In this document: positions 43,944-53,231 of the stretch, one piece after another | Position numbering within the stretch: the stretch's first letter is position 1 | Layout: every line of letters begins with the position of its first letter | Origin: Clostridiales bacterium | Lineage (GTDB): Bacteria > Bacillota > Clostridia > Christensenellales > Aristaeellaceae | Assembly (NCBI GenBank): GCA_015056205.1 | Contig: SVGS01000015.1 | Span: 1-64,000 of the forward strand | Reading direction: 5' to 3' | Length of the DNA: 64,000 bases | Program-made: the position numbers and the translations under genes | The notes under the pieces: model-generated | Databases searched by the model: none | The model's input: only the letters and a program-made list of their open reading frames with translations | Told to the model about the DNA's origin: nothing

Positions 43944-45305
43944 TTATCCCTTGTTTTCCTTCCGTTTCTCCTCTTTCCAGGCGCGGATTTGCTCCAGCCG
44001 CTCCCGGTACCGGGCCTCCTGCCCCTGCCCGGTGGGATGGTAAAAATGCCGTCCCTTCAGCCCCTCCGGCAGGCATTCCATGGCGGTGATTTTCTCCGCG
44101 TAGTCGTGGGCGTACTGGTACCCCTTCCCGTAGTCCAGGGCTTTCATCAGCCGGGTGGGCGCGTTCCGGATCACCAGGGGAACCGGCGCGTCCGGCTCCT
44201 TTTCGATGGCCTCCTTCGCTTCCATGACGGCCATCTCCATGGCGTTGCTCTTGCTGGCCAGGCTCATGTAGACCACCGCCTCCGCCAGATGCACGCTGCA
44301 CTCCGGCACGCCGATGAAGTGGCAGGCCTGGTAGGCCGCCACGCCGACCTCCATCGCCCGGGGATCCGCCAGCCCCACGTCCTCGGCGGCGAAGCGCAGC
44401 ACACGCCGCGCGATGTACAGGGGATCCTCTCCGCCCTCCAGCATCCGCGTCATCCAGTATACGGCGGCGTCCGGGTCGGAGTTGCGCATGGATTTGTGCA
44501 GCGCGGAGATCAGGTTGTAGTGCTCCTCTCCGTCCCGGTCGTACATCAGGCTTTTCCGCCCCAGGCACTGGGCCAGAATCTCGTCGGTCACCTCGATGCC
44601 CTGCTCCCCGGCGACCCCGTTCAGCACGACCATCTCCAGGGTGCTCAGGGCGCTGCGGGCGTCGCCGTTGCTGAAATCGGCGATGGCCTCCAGCGCCCTT
44701 TCGCTGATGGTAACCCGGTCCCTCCCGAATCCCCGCTCGTCCGTCAGCGCCCGCCGCAGCAGCGTCAGGATGTCCTCCCGCCCGAGCGCCTGCAGCACAA
44801 ACACCTTGCACCGGGATAAAAGCGCGCTGTTGACCTCGAAGGAGGGGTTCTCCGTCGTCGCGCCGATCAGCACGATGCTCCCCTTCTCGACGAAGGGCAG
44901 AAACGCGTCCTGCTGCGCCTTGTTGAACCGGTGAATCTCGTCCACGAATACGATGGTCCGCTGCCCGTAGATCCGGTTTTCCTCCGCCCGCAGCATCACC
45001 TGGCGGATTTCCTTGATCCCGCTCGTCACCGCCGAAAAGTCGATGAAGGCGGCTTGCGTCTGCAGGGCGATGACCCGGGCCAGGGTGGTCTTCCCGACCC
45101 CGGGAGGCCCCCAGAAAATCATGGAGCTGACGGTGTCCGCCTCAATCAGGCGCCGCAGCACCTTCCCGGGCCCGAGCAAATGCTGCTGCCCGGCGATCTC
45201 GTCCAGGCAGGAGGGGCGCATCCGGGCGGCCAGCGGTTGTCCCGCGGCGGAATTCCCGGTCAAAGGCTCCATGTCCATGCCTGTCAGCAGCGTTGGTTCG
45301 TCCAC
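43944..45305 (-). CDS. rarA: Replication-associated recombination protein A (AAA+ ATPase)
   Basis: The 453-aa protein (MgsA/WRNIP1 family) acts at stalled replication forks. AAA+ domain: PLAARMRPSCLDEIAGQQHLL, Walker A GPPGVGKTT (about residue 67), Walker B VFVDEIHRFNK, sensor GATTENPSFEVN and arginine finger SRC. The C-terminal tetramerization part has YWMTRMLEGGEDPLYIARR and HPTGQG. The start is GTG 45305, with GGAGGGGAG upstream; in-frame ATGs follow at residues 10 and 12. Confidence 0.95.
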   Translation of the reverse strand: MDEPTLLTGMDMEPLTGNSAAGQPLAARMRPSCLDEIAGQQHLLGPGKVLRRLIEADTVSSMIFWGPPGVGKTTLARVIALQTQAAFIDFSAVTSGIKEIRQVMLRAEENRIYGQRTIVFVDEIHRFNKAQQDAFLPFVEKGSIVLIGATTENPSFEVNSALLSRCKVFVLQALGREDILTLLRRALTDERGFGRDRVTISERALEAIADFSNGDARSALSTLEMVVLNGVAGEQGIEVTDEILAQCLGRKSLMYDRDGEEHYNLISALHKSMRNSDPDAAVYWMTRMLEGGEDPLYIARRVLRFAAEDVGLADPRAMEVGVAAYQACHFIGVPECSVHLAEAVVYMSLASKSNAMEMAVMEAKEAIEKEPDAPVPLVIRNAPTRLMKALDYGKGYQYAHDYAEKITAMECLPEGLKGRHFYHPTGQGQEARYRERLEQIRAWKEEKRKENKG

Positions 45306-45350
45306 GGTCTCTCCCCTCCCGTCCTTTCTGTTGTTTCCGTTCCGGATCGG

Positions 45351-45379
45351 ATTATATCACAGCGCGTCCCTTTTTGAAA
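45351..45379 (-). promoter_or_regulatory. Predicted promoter of rarA
   Basis: On the minus strand, TTTCAA (45379-45374), 17 nt and a perfect TATAAT (45356-45351). The start is about 40 nt upstream of the GTG codon. Confidence 0.6.
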
Positions 45380-45381
45380 CC

Positions 45382-45463
45382 TTGACCCGGGCGGGCTTTT
45401 GCCCCGGGAAGGCCGGGACGCTTCCTGCCCGGGCAGGCTTTTTCTTGACATGGGCAGGCTTTC
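45382..45463 (+). repeat. Three imperfect GGGC(G/A)GGCTTT repeats
   Basis: GGGCGGGCTTTT (45389-45400), GGGCAGGCTTTTT (45431-45443) and GGGCAGGCTTTC (45453-45464). The first and third are each preceded by CTTGAC, so TTGAC-2-GGGC(R)GGCTTT occurs twice, 63 nt apart. The third copy lies in the promoter spacer. They could be binding sites or remnants of a duplicated promoter. Confidence 0.6.
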
Positions 45464-45473
45464 TTTGTACAAT
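45445..45473 (+). promoter_or_regulatory. Strong predicted promoter for the CARDB/DUF11-like surface gene
   Basis: A perfect TTGACA (45445-45450), 17 nt and TACAAT (45468-45473). The start is near 45480, with a leader of about 70 nt. Confidence 0.82.
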
Positions 45474-45547
45474 AAGGTTGATTTGCTGTATTTATATCCA
45501 CAGGGATCCGGCGAGAGTGCTTCGGCGGAGGAAGGGGGAAGGAGCGT

Positions 45548-47461
45548 TTGCTCCGAAAAACGATGCGCAGAAAATGTCTGTTCCTGGTTCTGGCGCTGAT
45601 GCTGGTGCTGCTGGCGGGTGTCGCCCTGGCCGATAGCCTGACGGATCCGGTTAAGATTTCCATGGAACTGAGCAAGAATAAATTTACCGAGCCGGGCCCG
45701 GTCACGGTGTCCATTACCCTCAGCAACGTGGGGGAAGGGGATCTGCCCGGACCGATCACGCTTTATTACCCCAGCGGGAAAAAGGTGGAAGAGTTCGGTT
45801 CGCCGACCCTGGCGGTGGGCTCCAGCAAAAACTGGTCCGGTTCGTGGACGGTGACCCAGAACGAGCTTGATAACGGAAAGCTGACCTTCTCCTGCAAGTA
45901 TTCGACCTATAATCAGGATGGGGAACTGGTCAATAAGGTCAAGTATTTCTCAAAGAAGATCTCTTCGGTCAGCGCCGATCCGGTGATTGAGGTCCGGCGT
46001 ACGGTCATCCCTTCCCTGGCGACCAAGGGGCAGGAAGTGACGGTGACCTATGAGATCACCAATGTCGGTACGGTGGATGTCACGAATGTGACCATCAAGG
46101 AAAACGCTGCCGTTTCCGCCAAGTCGGGGACCATCGACCGGGTGGCGGTGGGAGCCACGCAGACCTATGTTTTTACCACCGCCATGGGCACGAAGGATCT
46201 GACCAGCGCCGCTACGGTGACGTATAAGGCCAACAATAAAACCTTTACCACGAAGGTGGAGGCGGCCACGGTCCGGTACGGTGAGGTGAAACTCAGCGCC
46301 AGCCTGTCGGCGGATAAAAAGGGCGGCGTTCCGGGCGATACCGTCAAGCTGACGCTGACGCTGAAAAACACCGGCAACGTGGATTTCAAAAACGTGACCG
46401 TGACGGACGCGTCCCTGGGCACGGTTTTCAGCAATGAGGTTGTGGCCGCCGGCAAAACCGCGACCCTGACGAAGGAAGTTACGCTGTCCCAGAATATGGA
46501 TCTCCTCTTTGCCGTCACGGCGGAGGATGAAACCGGGGGCCGGGTCGAAACCGCGACCGGCCGGGTCAGCGTGGTCTGTATGGATCCGACGCAGCAGGTG
46601 ATGATGACGGTGACGGCCGCCGCGGACCGGGATAAGGTGTATAAGCTGCCCGGAACGGTGCGGTTTACCATCACGGTCCAGAATGACAGCGCCGTTGAGG
46701 TCAAAAACGTGACGGTCAAAGCGGTGGATACCGCGGTGTATACGATCGACACCATGGCGCCGGGCGCCAGCCTGACCTTTGCCCGGGATATGGATGTCAG
46801 CATGGCGGGAACCTATCAGTTCACGGCTTCCTGCCGGGATATGCTGAATCAGACCCAGACCTTTACCAGCAACGCGATTGCCATCGCCTACGCGCCGCCG
46901 ACGCCCGTGCCGACCGAAGCGCCGCTGGTGACGCCTCCGGCGCCCCGGATGGAGCCGATGCCGACCGAACAGCTTCCTCCCGCCTGGCTGGAGACGGCCG
47001 AATCGGTCGCGGGCACCGCGAAGTGGGTGCTGGCCGGCCTGGGCGGCGTGATGCTGATTCTGCTCTCGATCGGCGCGGTTCGCCGCGGCCGGAGCCGGAG
47101 CCAGTCCAGGCGGGCGATGGATCATCTCGACGGGGCGGTTTACCGGGATTACAGCGCCGCTCCCAGAGGCCGGCGCCGCAGTGAGATTACGGATAATCTT
47201 CAGCAGAAAGAGGAGCCCGTTCCGGCCGGGAAGGAAACGGAAGGAACCGCTCAGAACAGCGAGCTTATGGCGGAGACGCTGAAGCGCCTGTATGAGGATA
47301 AGCCCGTGGAGGAACCGGCGGTCACGGTGGAGGAAGCGCCGGCCGCGAAGCCGGCGGAAGCCGCGCAGGGCAGTGCGGGGGAAACCGGCGCGAAGCCGGA
47401 GGCTCAGGAAAACAAACCGGCTGAGAGCAAGGCTCCGAGGCGGCGGAGAAAAACGGAATAA
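45548..47461 (+). CDS. Membrane-anchored surface protein with repeated DUF11/CARDB-like domains
   Basis: The protein has 637 aa. A signal peptide (about 1-29) is followed by four tandem Ig-like domains of about 100 residues (roughly 30-130, 145-240, 250-345, 350-455). These carry the recurring ITNVGTVDVTNVTI / LKNTGNVDFKNVTV / VQNDSAVEVKNVTV pattern of DUF11/CARDB folds. A Pro-rich stretch leads to one membrane helix (about 494-513), then a 120-residue Glu/Ala/Pro/Lys-rich cytoplasmic tail ending in RRRRKTE. There is no LPxTG motif, so the helix is the anchor. TTG 45548 has GGGGGAAGG upstream; ATG 45563 is an alternative. Its role is unknown. It could be a structural or adhesive surface protein. 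Confidence 0.85.
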   Translation: MLRKTMRRKCLFLVLALMLVLLAGVALADSLTDPVKISMELSKNKFTEPGPVTVSITLSNVGEGDLPGPITLYYPSGKKVEEFGSPTLAVGSSKNWSGSWTVTQNELDNGKLTFSCKYSTYNQDGELVNKVKYFSKKISSVSADPVIEVRRTVIPSLATKGQEVTVTYEITNVGTVDVTNVTIKENAAVSAKSGTIDRVAVGATQTYVFTTAMGTKDLTSAATVTYKANNKTFTTKVEAATVRYGEVKLSASLSADKKGGVPGDTVKLTLTLKNTGNVDFKNVTVTDASLGTVFSNEVVAAGKTATLTKEVTLSQNMDLLFAVTAEDETGGRVETATGRVSVVCMDPTQQVMMTVTAAADRDKVYKLPGTVRFTITVQNDSAVEVKNVTVKAVDTAVYTIDTMAPGASLTFARDMDVSMAGTYQFTASCRDMLNQTQTFTSNAIAIAYAPPTPVPTEAPLVTPPAPRMEPMPTEQLPPAWLETAESVAGTAKWVLAGLGGVMLILLSIGAVRRGRSRSQSRRAMDHLDGAVYRDYSAAPRGRRRSEITDNLQQKEEPVPAGKETEGTAQNSELMAETLKRLYEDKPVEEPAVTVEEAPAAKPAEAAQGSAGETGAKPEAQENKPAESKAPRRRRKTE

Positions 47462-47522
47462 GGATCTGAAAAACGGGCGGGGATTTCCGAAAGGGGATCC
47501 CCGCTCCTTCGTTTCGGGCTAC

Positions 47523-47551
47523 TTGCGCAGGAGGGGGGCGGATGGTATAAT
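47523..47551 (+). promoter_or_regulatory. Predicted promoter of secA
   Basis: TTGCGC (47523-47528), 17 nt and a perfect TATAAT (47546-47551). The start is near 47558, about 40 nt before the secA ATG. Confidence 0.72.
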
Positions 47552-47596
47552 ATTCTGTATTGTTTTGCCTTTGATTAAGGGAGCTGGGGGAAGGAT

Positions 47597-50299
47597 ATGC
47601 TTGAGTTTTTAAAGAAAATGCTGGGCTCCGGAAACGATGCGCAGCTGAAGAAACTACAAAAGCCCGTGGATGAAGTGATGGCGCTGGAGGATGCGTACCG
47701 CAAGCTGACGGACGAGCAGCTCCAGGCCAAAACCGCGGAGTTTAAGGAGCGCCTGGCCAAAGGGGAAACGGAGGATGATCTTCTTCCGGAAGCCTTTGCC
47801 ACGGTGCGCGAGGCGGCGGACCGCGTCCTGGGAATGAGGCCGTACCGGGTGCAGGTTCTGGGCGGCATCGTGCTGCATCAGGGCCGTATTGCCGAGATGA
47901 AGACGGGCGAAGGAAAAACGCTGGTGGCCACCATGCCCGCCTATCTGAACGCGCTGCGGGGCAACGGGGTTCATATCGTCACGGTGAACGATTATCTGGC
48001 CCGGCGCGACAGCGAATGGATGGGCAAGGTGCACCGCTTCCTGGGCCTTTCGGTCGGCCTGATCGTTCATGATCTGGAGCCGAAGGAGCGCAGGGCCGCC
48101 TATGCCTGCGATATTACCTACGGTACCAATAATGAGCTGGGTTTCGATTATCTGCGGGATAATATGGTCATCCGCCAGGGGGATCTGGTGCAGCGCGGCC
48201 ATGCCTTTGCCATCGTGGACGAGGTGGACTCGATTCTGATTGATGAAGCCAGGACCCCGCTGATCATCAGCGGTCAGGGCGAAAAAAGCACGGAGCTGTA
48301 CGACCGGGTGGACGCGGTGGTCCGCGGCATGAAGCCCGATGTTCACTATACGCTGGAGGAAAAGAAAAAGGCCGTCACCCTTACGGACGAGGGCGCCCGG
48401 AAGGTGGAAACCGCCTTCGGGATTGAAAACCTGAACGATCCGGAAAACAGTGAGCTGAATCACCATGTCAACTGTGCCCTGAGAGCCCATGCGGTCATGA
48501 AGCGGGATGTGGACTATGTGGTTCAGAACGGCCAGGTGATCATCGTGGATGAGTTTACCGGCCGTCTGATGATCGGCCGCCGGTACAGCGAAGGGCTGCA
48601 TCAGGCGATCGAAGCCAAGGAACACGTCAAGGTGGAGCGGGAAAGCAAGACCCTGGCCACCATTACCTTCCAGAATTACTTCCGTATGTACGGCAAACTC
48701 TCCGGCATGACCGGTACCGCCAAAACGGAGGAGGCGGAGTTCCAGGGCATCTACAGCCTGGACGTGGTGGAGATTCCGACCAACCGGGAAAACATCCGCC
48801 GGGATCTCGAGGACATGGTTTACAAGAACAAGGCGGCCAAGTTCCAGGCGGTGGTGGCCAGTATCGAGGAGCATCACGCCACGGGCCAGCCCCTCCTGGT
48901 GGGTACCATCTCCGTGGAAGTCAGCGAAATGCTCAGCGAGCTTCTGCGCCGCAGGGGGATTCCCCATGAGGTGCTGAACGCCAAGAATCACGCCAAGGAA
49001 GCGGAGATCGTGGCGCAGGCGGGCCATTGGGGCGCCGTGACCATTGCCACCAACATGGCCGGCCGCGGAACGGATATCCTGCTGGGAGGAAATCCGGAAT
49101 TCCTGGCCCGCCGGGCGATGCGCCAGGAGGGCGTCGCGGATGAGATCATCGAGGAGGCCGTCGGCCACAGCGAGCAGGTCAGTCCGGAGGTGCTGGAAGC
49201 CCGGAAACGCTATCAGGAGCTCTATACCCGTTTTAAGGAAGAGACGGACCGGGAGCATGACCGGGTGCTGCAGACCGGCGGCCTGCATATTATCGGCACG
49301 GAGCGTCATGAAAGCCGGCGGATCGACAATCAGCTGCGGGGCCGCAGCGGCCGCCAGGGGGACCCGGGTTCCACGCAGTTCTTTATCAGCCTGGAGGACG
49401 ATCTGATGCGCCTCTTCGGCAGCGAGCGCATCGGCGTCATGGTGGACCGGCTCGGCCTGAAGGATGATGAGCCGCTGACAGCCGGGCTGCTCACCAAGCA
49501 GATTGAAAACGCGCAGAAGCGGATTGAAAACCGGAATTATGAAACCCGGAAGCACGTCCTGGAATATGACGATGTCATGAACCGCCAGCGGGAAGTGATC
49601 TACGGCCAGCGGCGCAGGGTTCTGATGGGAGAGAACGTCCGGGACAGCATCACCCGGATGGCGGAGCATGTGATCGACTTCGCCGCCGGCCGGTGGATGA
49701 ACGGGGAGGACGCTTCCGAGTGGGAATGGAAGGAAGCGACGCTGTATCTGGAAAACCTCTGCTGCCACCATGGTGCGCTGGAGGCGAACCGGAGCCTGGC
49801 GGAGGCGGACAACCGCGAGGGCTTTATTCAGGCCCTGAAGGCCGATGCCGCGGAATTCTACGGAGAACGGGAAGCCATGATGGCGGATCTCCATGTGGAT
49901 ATGCGGGAGCTGGAGCGGGTGATGCTGCTGCGCAGCGTGGACAGCCGCTGGATGGATCATATCGACGCCATGGACCAGCTGCGGGACGGTATCGGCTTCC
50001 GGGCGTACAGCGGCAAGAATCCGGTTACGGAGTATCAGATCGAAGCCGGTCATATGTTTGAGGAGCTGAACCATCTGATTCGGGAAGATACTGTGCGCCG
50101 GGTTTATCAGACCAAGGTGCAGGTGACGCCGGAACGGGTTCAGACCGCGAAGCCGGTGGAAGCGCGGACGGCGGGGGACGGTCCCCGGCAGCCCAGAAAA
50201 GCGAGCCCGGCGCAGAAGGTGGGCCGGAACGATCCCTGTCCCTGCGGCAGCGGAAAGAAGTATAAGAACTGTTGCATGCTGAAGGATCAGCAGGCATAA
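47597..50299 (+). CDS. secA: Protein translocase subunit SecA
   Basis: The 900-aa ATPase drives preproteins through SecYEG. Seen are Walker A in [12 protein letters not shown] (near residue 103), the DEAD-type box [16 protein letters not shown] (near 208), the preprotein cross-linking domain, [16 protein letters not shown] (near 490), [10 protein letters not shown] and helical scaffold. The C-terminal zinc motif is [13 protein letters not shown] (near 880), which binds SecB or ribosomes. GGGGGAAGG precedes the ATG. prfB starts 18 nt after the stop. Confidence 0.98.
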   Translation: MLEFLKKMLGSGNDAQLKKLQKPVDEVMALEDAYRKLTDEQLQAKTAEFKERLAKGETEDDLLPEAFATVREAADRVLGMRPYRVQVLGGIVLHQGRIAEMKTGEGKTLVATMPAYLNALRGNGVHIVTVNDYLARRDSEWMGKVHRFLGLSVGLIVHDLEPKERRAAYACDITYGTNNELGFDYLRDNMVIRQGDLVQRGHAFAIVDEVDSILIDEARTPLIISGQGEKSTELYDRVDAVVRGMKPDVHYTLEEKKKAVTLTDEGARKVETAFGIENLNDPENSELNHHVNCALRAHAVMKRDVDYVVQNGQVIIVDEFTGRLMIGRRYSEGLHQAIEAKEHVKVERESKTLATITFQNYFRMYGKLSGMTGTAKTEEAEFQGIYSLDVVEIPTNRENIRRDLEDMVYKNKAAKFQAVVASIEEHHATGQPLLVGTISVEVSEMLSELLRRRGIPHEVLNAKNHAKEAEIVAQAGHWGAVTIATNMAGRGTDILLGGNPEFLARRAMRQEGVADEIIEEAVGHSEQVSPEVLEARKRYQELYTRFKEETDREHDRVLQTGGLHIIGTERHESRRIDNQLRGRSGRQGDPGSTQFFISLEDDLMRLFGSERIGVMVDRLGLKDDEPLTAGLLTKQIENAQKRIENRNYETRKHVLEYDDVMNRQREVIYGQRRRVLMGENVRDSITRMAEHVIDFAAGRWMNGEDASEWEWKEATLYLENLCCHHGALEANRSLAEADNREGFIQALKADAAEFYGEREAMMADLHVDMRELERVMLLRSVDSRWMDHIDAMDQLRDGIGFRAYSGKNPVTEYQIEAGHMFEELNHLIREDTVRRVYQTKVQVTPERVQTAKPVEARTAGDGPRQPRKASPAQKVGRNDPCPCGSGKKYKNCCMLKDQQA

Positions 50300-50317
50300 G
50301 GAGCGGGGGAGAAAATC

Positions 50318-51418
50318 ATGCTGGAACTGGAGCAGTATACCCAGGACCTTGCGGGGATTCGCAAATCGATTCTGGCGGCCGGAGAAGCTCTGCATATCGA
50401 TCATATGAAGGAGCAGATCGATGAGCTGACGGAGGAAATGAATCAGCCGGAATTCTGGAATGACACGGAGCGCAGCACCCGGGTCAATCAGAAGCTGGGC
50501 CATCTGAAAAACAAGCTGAATCATTATGAAAAGCTGCTGTCCACGGCGGATGACGTGGATACCATGATGGAGCTGGCCCGGGAGGAAAACGATGAGGACA
50601 TGGTGCAGGAGGTCGGCACCGAGCTGGCCGCGCTGAAGGAACAGGCGGACGCCCTGGAGCTGGAAACCCTGATGCGGGGGGACTATGATGATAATGACGC
50701 CGTCCTCAGCCTGCATGCCGGAGCGGGCGGAACGGAGGCGCAGGACTGGACCCAGATGCTGTACCGGATGTATACCCGGTATTGCGAGCGCATGGGGTTT
50801 GAGGTCAAGCTGCTGGACCTGCTGGACGGAGATGAGGCGGGAATCAAGAGCGTGACCTTTGAAGTCAGCGGGGATCATGCCTATGGTTATCTCCGGGGAG
50901 AAAAGGGTGTGCATCGCCTGGTGCGTATTTCTCCCTTCGATGCCAACGCCCGGCGGCATACCAGCTTTTCGAGCCTGGATGTGGCCCCGATGCTGGATGA
51001 CGAAGGGGATGAAATCAAGATTGATATGAAGGACGTCCGGGTGGACACCTATCATTCCAGCGGAGCCGGCGGCCAGAACGTGAATAAGACCAGCTCGGCG
51101 GTCCGTATGACGCATTATCCGACCGGTATTGTGGTGGCCTGTCAGACGGAACGGGATCAGGTGCAGAACCGGGCCACCTGTCTGAAAATGCTGAAAGCCA
51201 AGCTGCTGGAGCTCCGGGAGCGGGAAAAGGAACAGCAGATGGCGGATATCAAGGGCGAAATGAAGAAGATTGAATGGGGCAGCCAGATTCGCAGCTACGT
51301 CTTCCAGCCCTATACCATGGTGAAGGATCACCGGACCAACTATGAAAGCGGAAATATTGACGATGTGATGAACGGAAACCTGGAAGGCTTCGTCACCGCT
51401 TATCTGAAAATGCAGTGA
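50318..51418 (+). CDS. prfB: Peptide chain release factor 2, without programmed frameshift
   Basis: The 366-aa factor terminates translation at UGA and UAA. It has the codon-recognition motif SPF (VRISPFD near residue 205) and the catalytic GGQ (SSGAGGQNVNKT near 249). Most bacteria encode RF2 with an in-frame UGA at about codon 25 and a +1 shift (CUU-UGA-C). Here the region (EALHIDHMKEQ) reads through in one frame, so that autoregulation is absent. The following gene overlaps the stop codon. Confidence 0.96.
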   Translation: MLELEQYTQDLAGIRKSILAAGEALHIDHMKEQIDELTEEMNQPEFWNDTERSTRVNQKLGHLKNKLNHYEKLLSTADDVDTMMELAREENDEDMVQEVGTELAALKEQADALELETLMRGDYDDNDAVLSLHAGAGGTEAQDWTQMLYRMYTRYCERMGFEVKLLDLLDGDEAGIKSVTFEVSGDHAYGYLRGEKGVHRLVRISPFDANARRHTSFSSLDVAPMLDDEGDEIKIDMKDVRVDTYHSSGAGGQNVNKTSSAVRMTHYPTGIVVACQTERDQVQNRATCLKMLKAKLLELREREKEQQMADIKGEMKKIEWGSQIRSYVFQPYTMVKDHRTNYESGNIDDVMNGNLEGFVTAYLKMQ

Positions 51419-52125
51419 GGCCGGCCTCTTCCCGGCCGTTTCTCCGCCGCCTTCCGGGCGCGGCGGCGGCTCTGTGCTGGATCCTGTCCGGCGTGACCGC
51501 GGTGATTCTGATCATGGCGGGCAGCGGCTCCCTGCTGTCCCGTGAAATGCGCGCCTGGGCGCCGCCGGAAACCACGGGTCTTCCGGCTTCGGAGTATGAC
51601 GGGGTGGGCGCCCTGGTTGCGGACTACCTGACGGACCGCGCGGAACGCTTTCAGTATACGTACCGCGGTTCCTCCGGGGCGGAGATCCGGTGTTTTCAGC
51701 CGCATGAGGAGGCGCATATGGCGGATGTGCGCGGCCTGATCCGCCTGGACCGGACGGTTCTGTGGATTTCCCTGGCCGCGGCCGCGGCGCTGACGGTTTA
51801 CGGGTTGCTTTCCCGGCGTGCCGCGCCGGAGTTTCGCCGGGGGGTCCGGACGGGTCTTCTGATTTTCGCCGTTCTGGCCGGAGCGGCCGCGCTCTGGGCG
51901 CTTGTGAATTTTGACGGCCTGTTCATTACGTTTCATCGTCTGGCTTTTACGAATGACGGCTGGCTGCTGAATCCCCGCACGGATCTGCTGATCCGTCTGA
52001 TGCCGGAGAGCTTTTTCATCAGCCTGGGCCGGAAAGGCGCGCTGGCGGCGCTGGCCGTTCCCTGCGCGCTGGGCATACTGAGTTTCCGGATATTACCATC
52101 GAACAGAAGGGGAAGCGGGCAATGA
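51415..52125 (+). CDS. Integral membrane protein, DUF1461/TIGR01906-like
   Basis: The 236-aa protein has four hydrophobic helices (about residues 16-40, 113-133, 144-164, 204-226). The extracytoplasmic loop between the first two carries no catalytic motif I recognise. The segment FHRLAFTNDGWLLNPRTDLL followed by IRLMPESFF is characteristic of the TIGR01906 family of unknown function. The start is GTG 51415, overlapping the prfB stop (GTGA), with a poor ribosome binding site. Its translation probably depends on coupling to prfB. Confidence 0.82.
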   Translation: MRPASSRPFLRRLPGAAAALCWILSGVTAVILIMAGSGSLLSREMRAWAPPETTGLPASEYDGVGALVADYLTDRAERFQYTYRGSSGAEIRCFQPHEEAHMADVRGLIRLDRTVLWISLAAAAALTVYGLLSRRAAPEFRRGVRTGLLIFAVLAGAAALWALVNFDGLFITFHRLAFTNDGWLLNPRTDLLIRLMPESFFISLGRKGALAALAVPCALGILSFRILPSNRRGSGQ

Positions 52126-53228
52126 CGTTTCAGGCGCTTTCAGCTGAGCGGGCGAGGGAGCTGGCCGGGAAGGAACGGGTCAGCATCCTGGCCCTGGAAA
52201 CCAGCTGCGACGAGACCGCCGCGGCGGTTGTGGAAAACGGACGGATCATCCGGAGCAATGTGGTTTTCAGCCAGATTGACCTGCACGCGCTTTATGGCGG
52301 CGTGGTGCCGGAGATCGCCAGCCGGGCGCATATGGAAGCCTGCGACCGGGTCGTGGACGAGGCGCTGCAGCAGGCGGGAATGACGCTGCGGGAAGTGGAT
52401 GCTCTGGCGGTTACCCGGGGCCCGGGGCTGGTGGGCGCCCTGCTGACCGGGGTAAACTGCATGAAAGGGCTTGCCTTTGCGGCGGAAAAGCCCCTGATCG
52501 GCGTCCACCATATCGAAGGTCATGTCAGCGCCAATTATCTGACCCATCCGGATCTGGAGCCGCCTTTTCTGTGCCTGGTGGTCAGCGGCGGCCACAGCCA
52601 TCTGGTGGAGGTGGCGGACTACGGGGTTTACCGCCTGCTGGGCCAGACGGTGGATGACGCCGCCGGGGAGGCCTTTGACAAGGCGGCGCGGGTGCTGGGC
52701 CTGCCCTATCCCGGGGGACCGAGAATCGATGCGCTGGCGGAGGAAGGGAATCCGGAAGCCTTTACCCTGCCGTCTCCCCGGACCGGCGGCCGGTATGATA
52801 CCTCCTTCAGCGGGCTGAAAACGGCCTTCCTGAATCTGGTGCACGGGCTGGAGCAGCGGGGAGAGCCCCTTCCGAAAGCGGACCTGGCCGCAAGCTTTCG
52901 CCGGGCGGTCTGCGGGGAGCTGACGGAAAAGACCCGGCGGCTTCTGACGGACCGGATCGCCGGAGGGCGCCCGCCGCGGGCGATGGCGATGGCCGGAGGC
53001 GTCTCCGCCAACCGGGAGCTTCGCCGGATGATGGCGTCGCTGTGTGATGAGCTGGGGATCCCTCTCCGGATGCCGGAGATTGCCCTCTGCACGGATAACG
53101 GCGCCATGATCGGCAGCGCCGCCTTTTATCAGCTCCGTAAAGGGGATCTCGCGGATCTGTCCCTGAATGCGGAACCTTCGCTCAGGCTGGCGGAAGACCC
53201 GGGAGTTCATGATCAGATTCCGTCTTAA
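52122..53228 (+). CDS. tsaD: tRNA N6-adenosine threonylcarbamoyltransferase
   Basis: The 368-aa protein makes t6A at position 37 of ANN-decoding tRNAs with TsaB and TsaE. Seen are LALETSCDETAAAVV (near residue 24), the metal-binding HHIEGHVSAN (near 127), VSGGHSHLV, DDAAGEAFDKAARVLGLPYPGG (in part) and MAGGVSANRELR (near 290). It has an unusual 18-residue N-terminal extension before the usual start. ATG 52122 overlaps the previous stop by 4 nt; AAGGGGAAGCGGG precedes it. Confidence 0.97.
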   Translation: MTFQALSAERARELAGKERVSILALETSCDETAAAVVENGRIIRSNVVFSQIDLHALYGGVVPEIASRAHMEACDRVVDEALQQAGMTLREVDALAVTRGPGLVGALLTGVNCMKGLAFAAEKPLIGVHHIEGHVSANYLTHPDLEPPFLCLVVSGGHSHLVEVADYGVYRLLGQTVDDAAGEAFDKAARVLGLPYPGGPRIDALAEEGNPEAFTLPSPRTGGRYDTSFSGLKTAFLNLVHGLEQRGEPLPKADLAASFRRAVCGELTEKTRRLLTDRIAGGRPPRAMAMAGGVSANRELRRMMASLCDELGIPLRMPEIALCTDNGAMIGSAAFYQLRKGDLADLSLNAEPSLRLAEDPGVHDQIPS

Positions 53229-53231
53229 GGA

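Noticed and set aside
47654-51331. 1225-codon leftward frame opposite secA and prfB
   Set aside because: It spans two convincing rightward genes and shows shadow composition. No ribosome binding site is seen.
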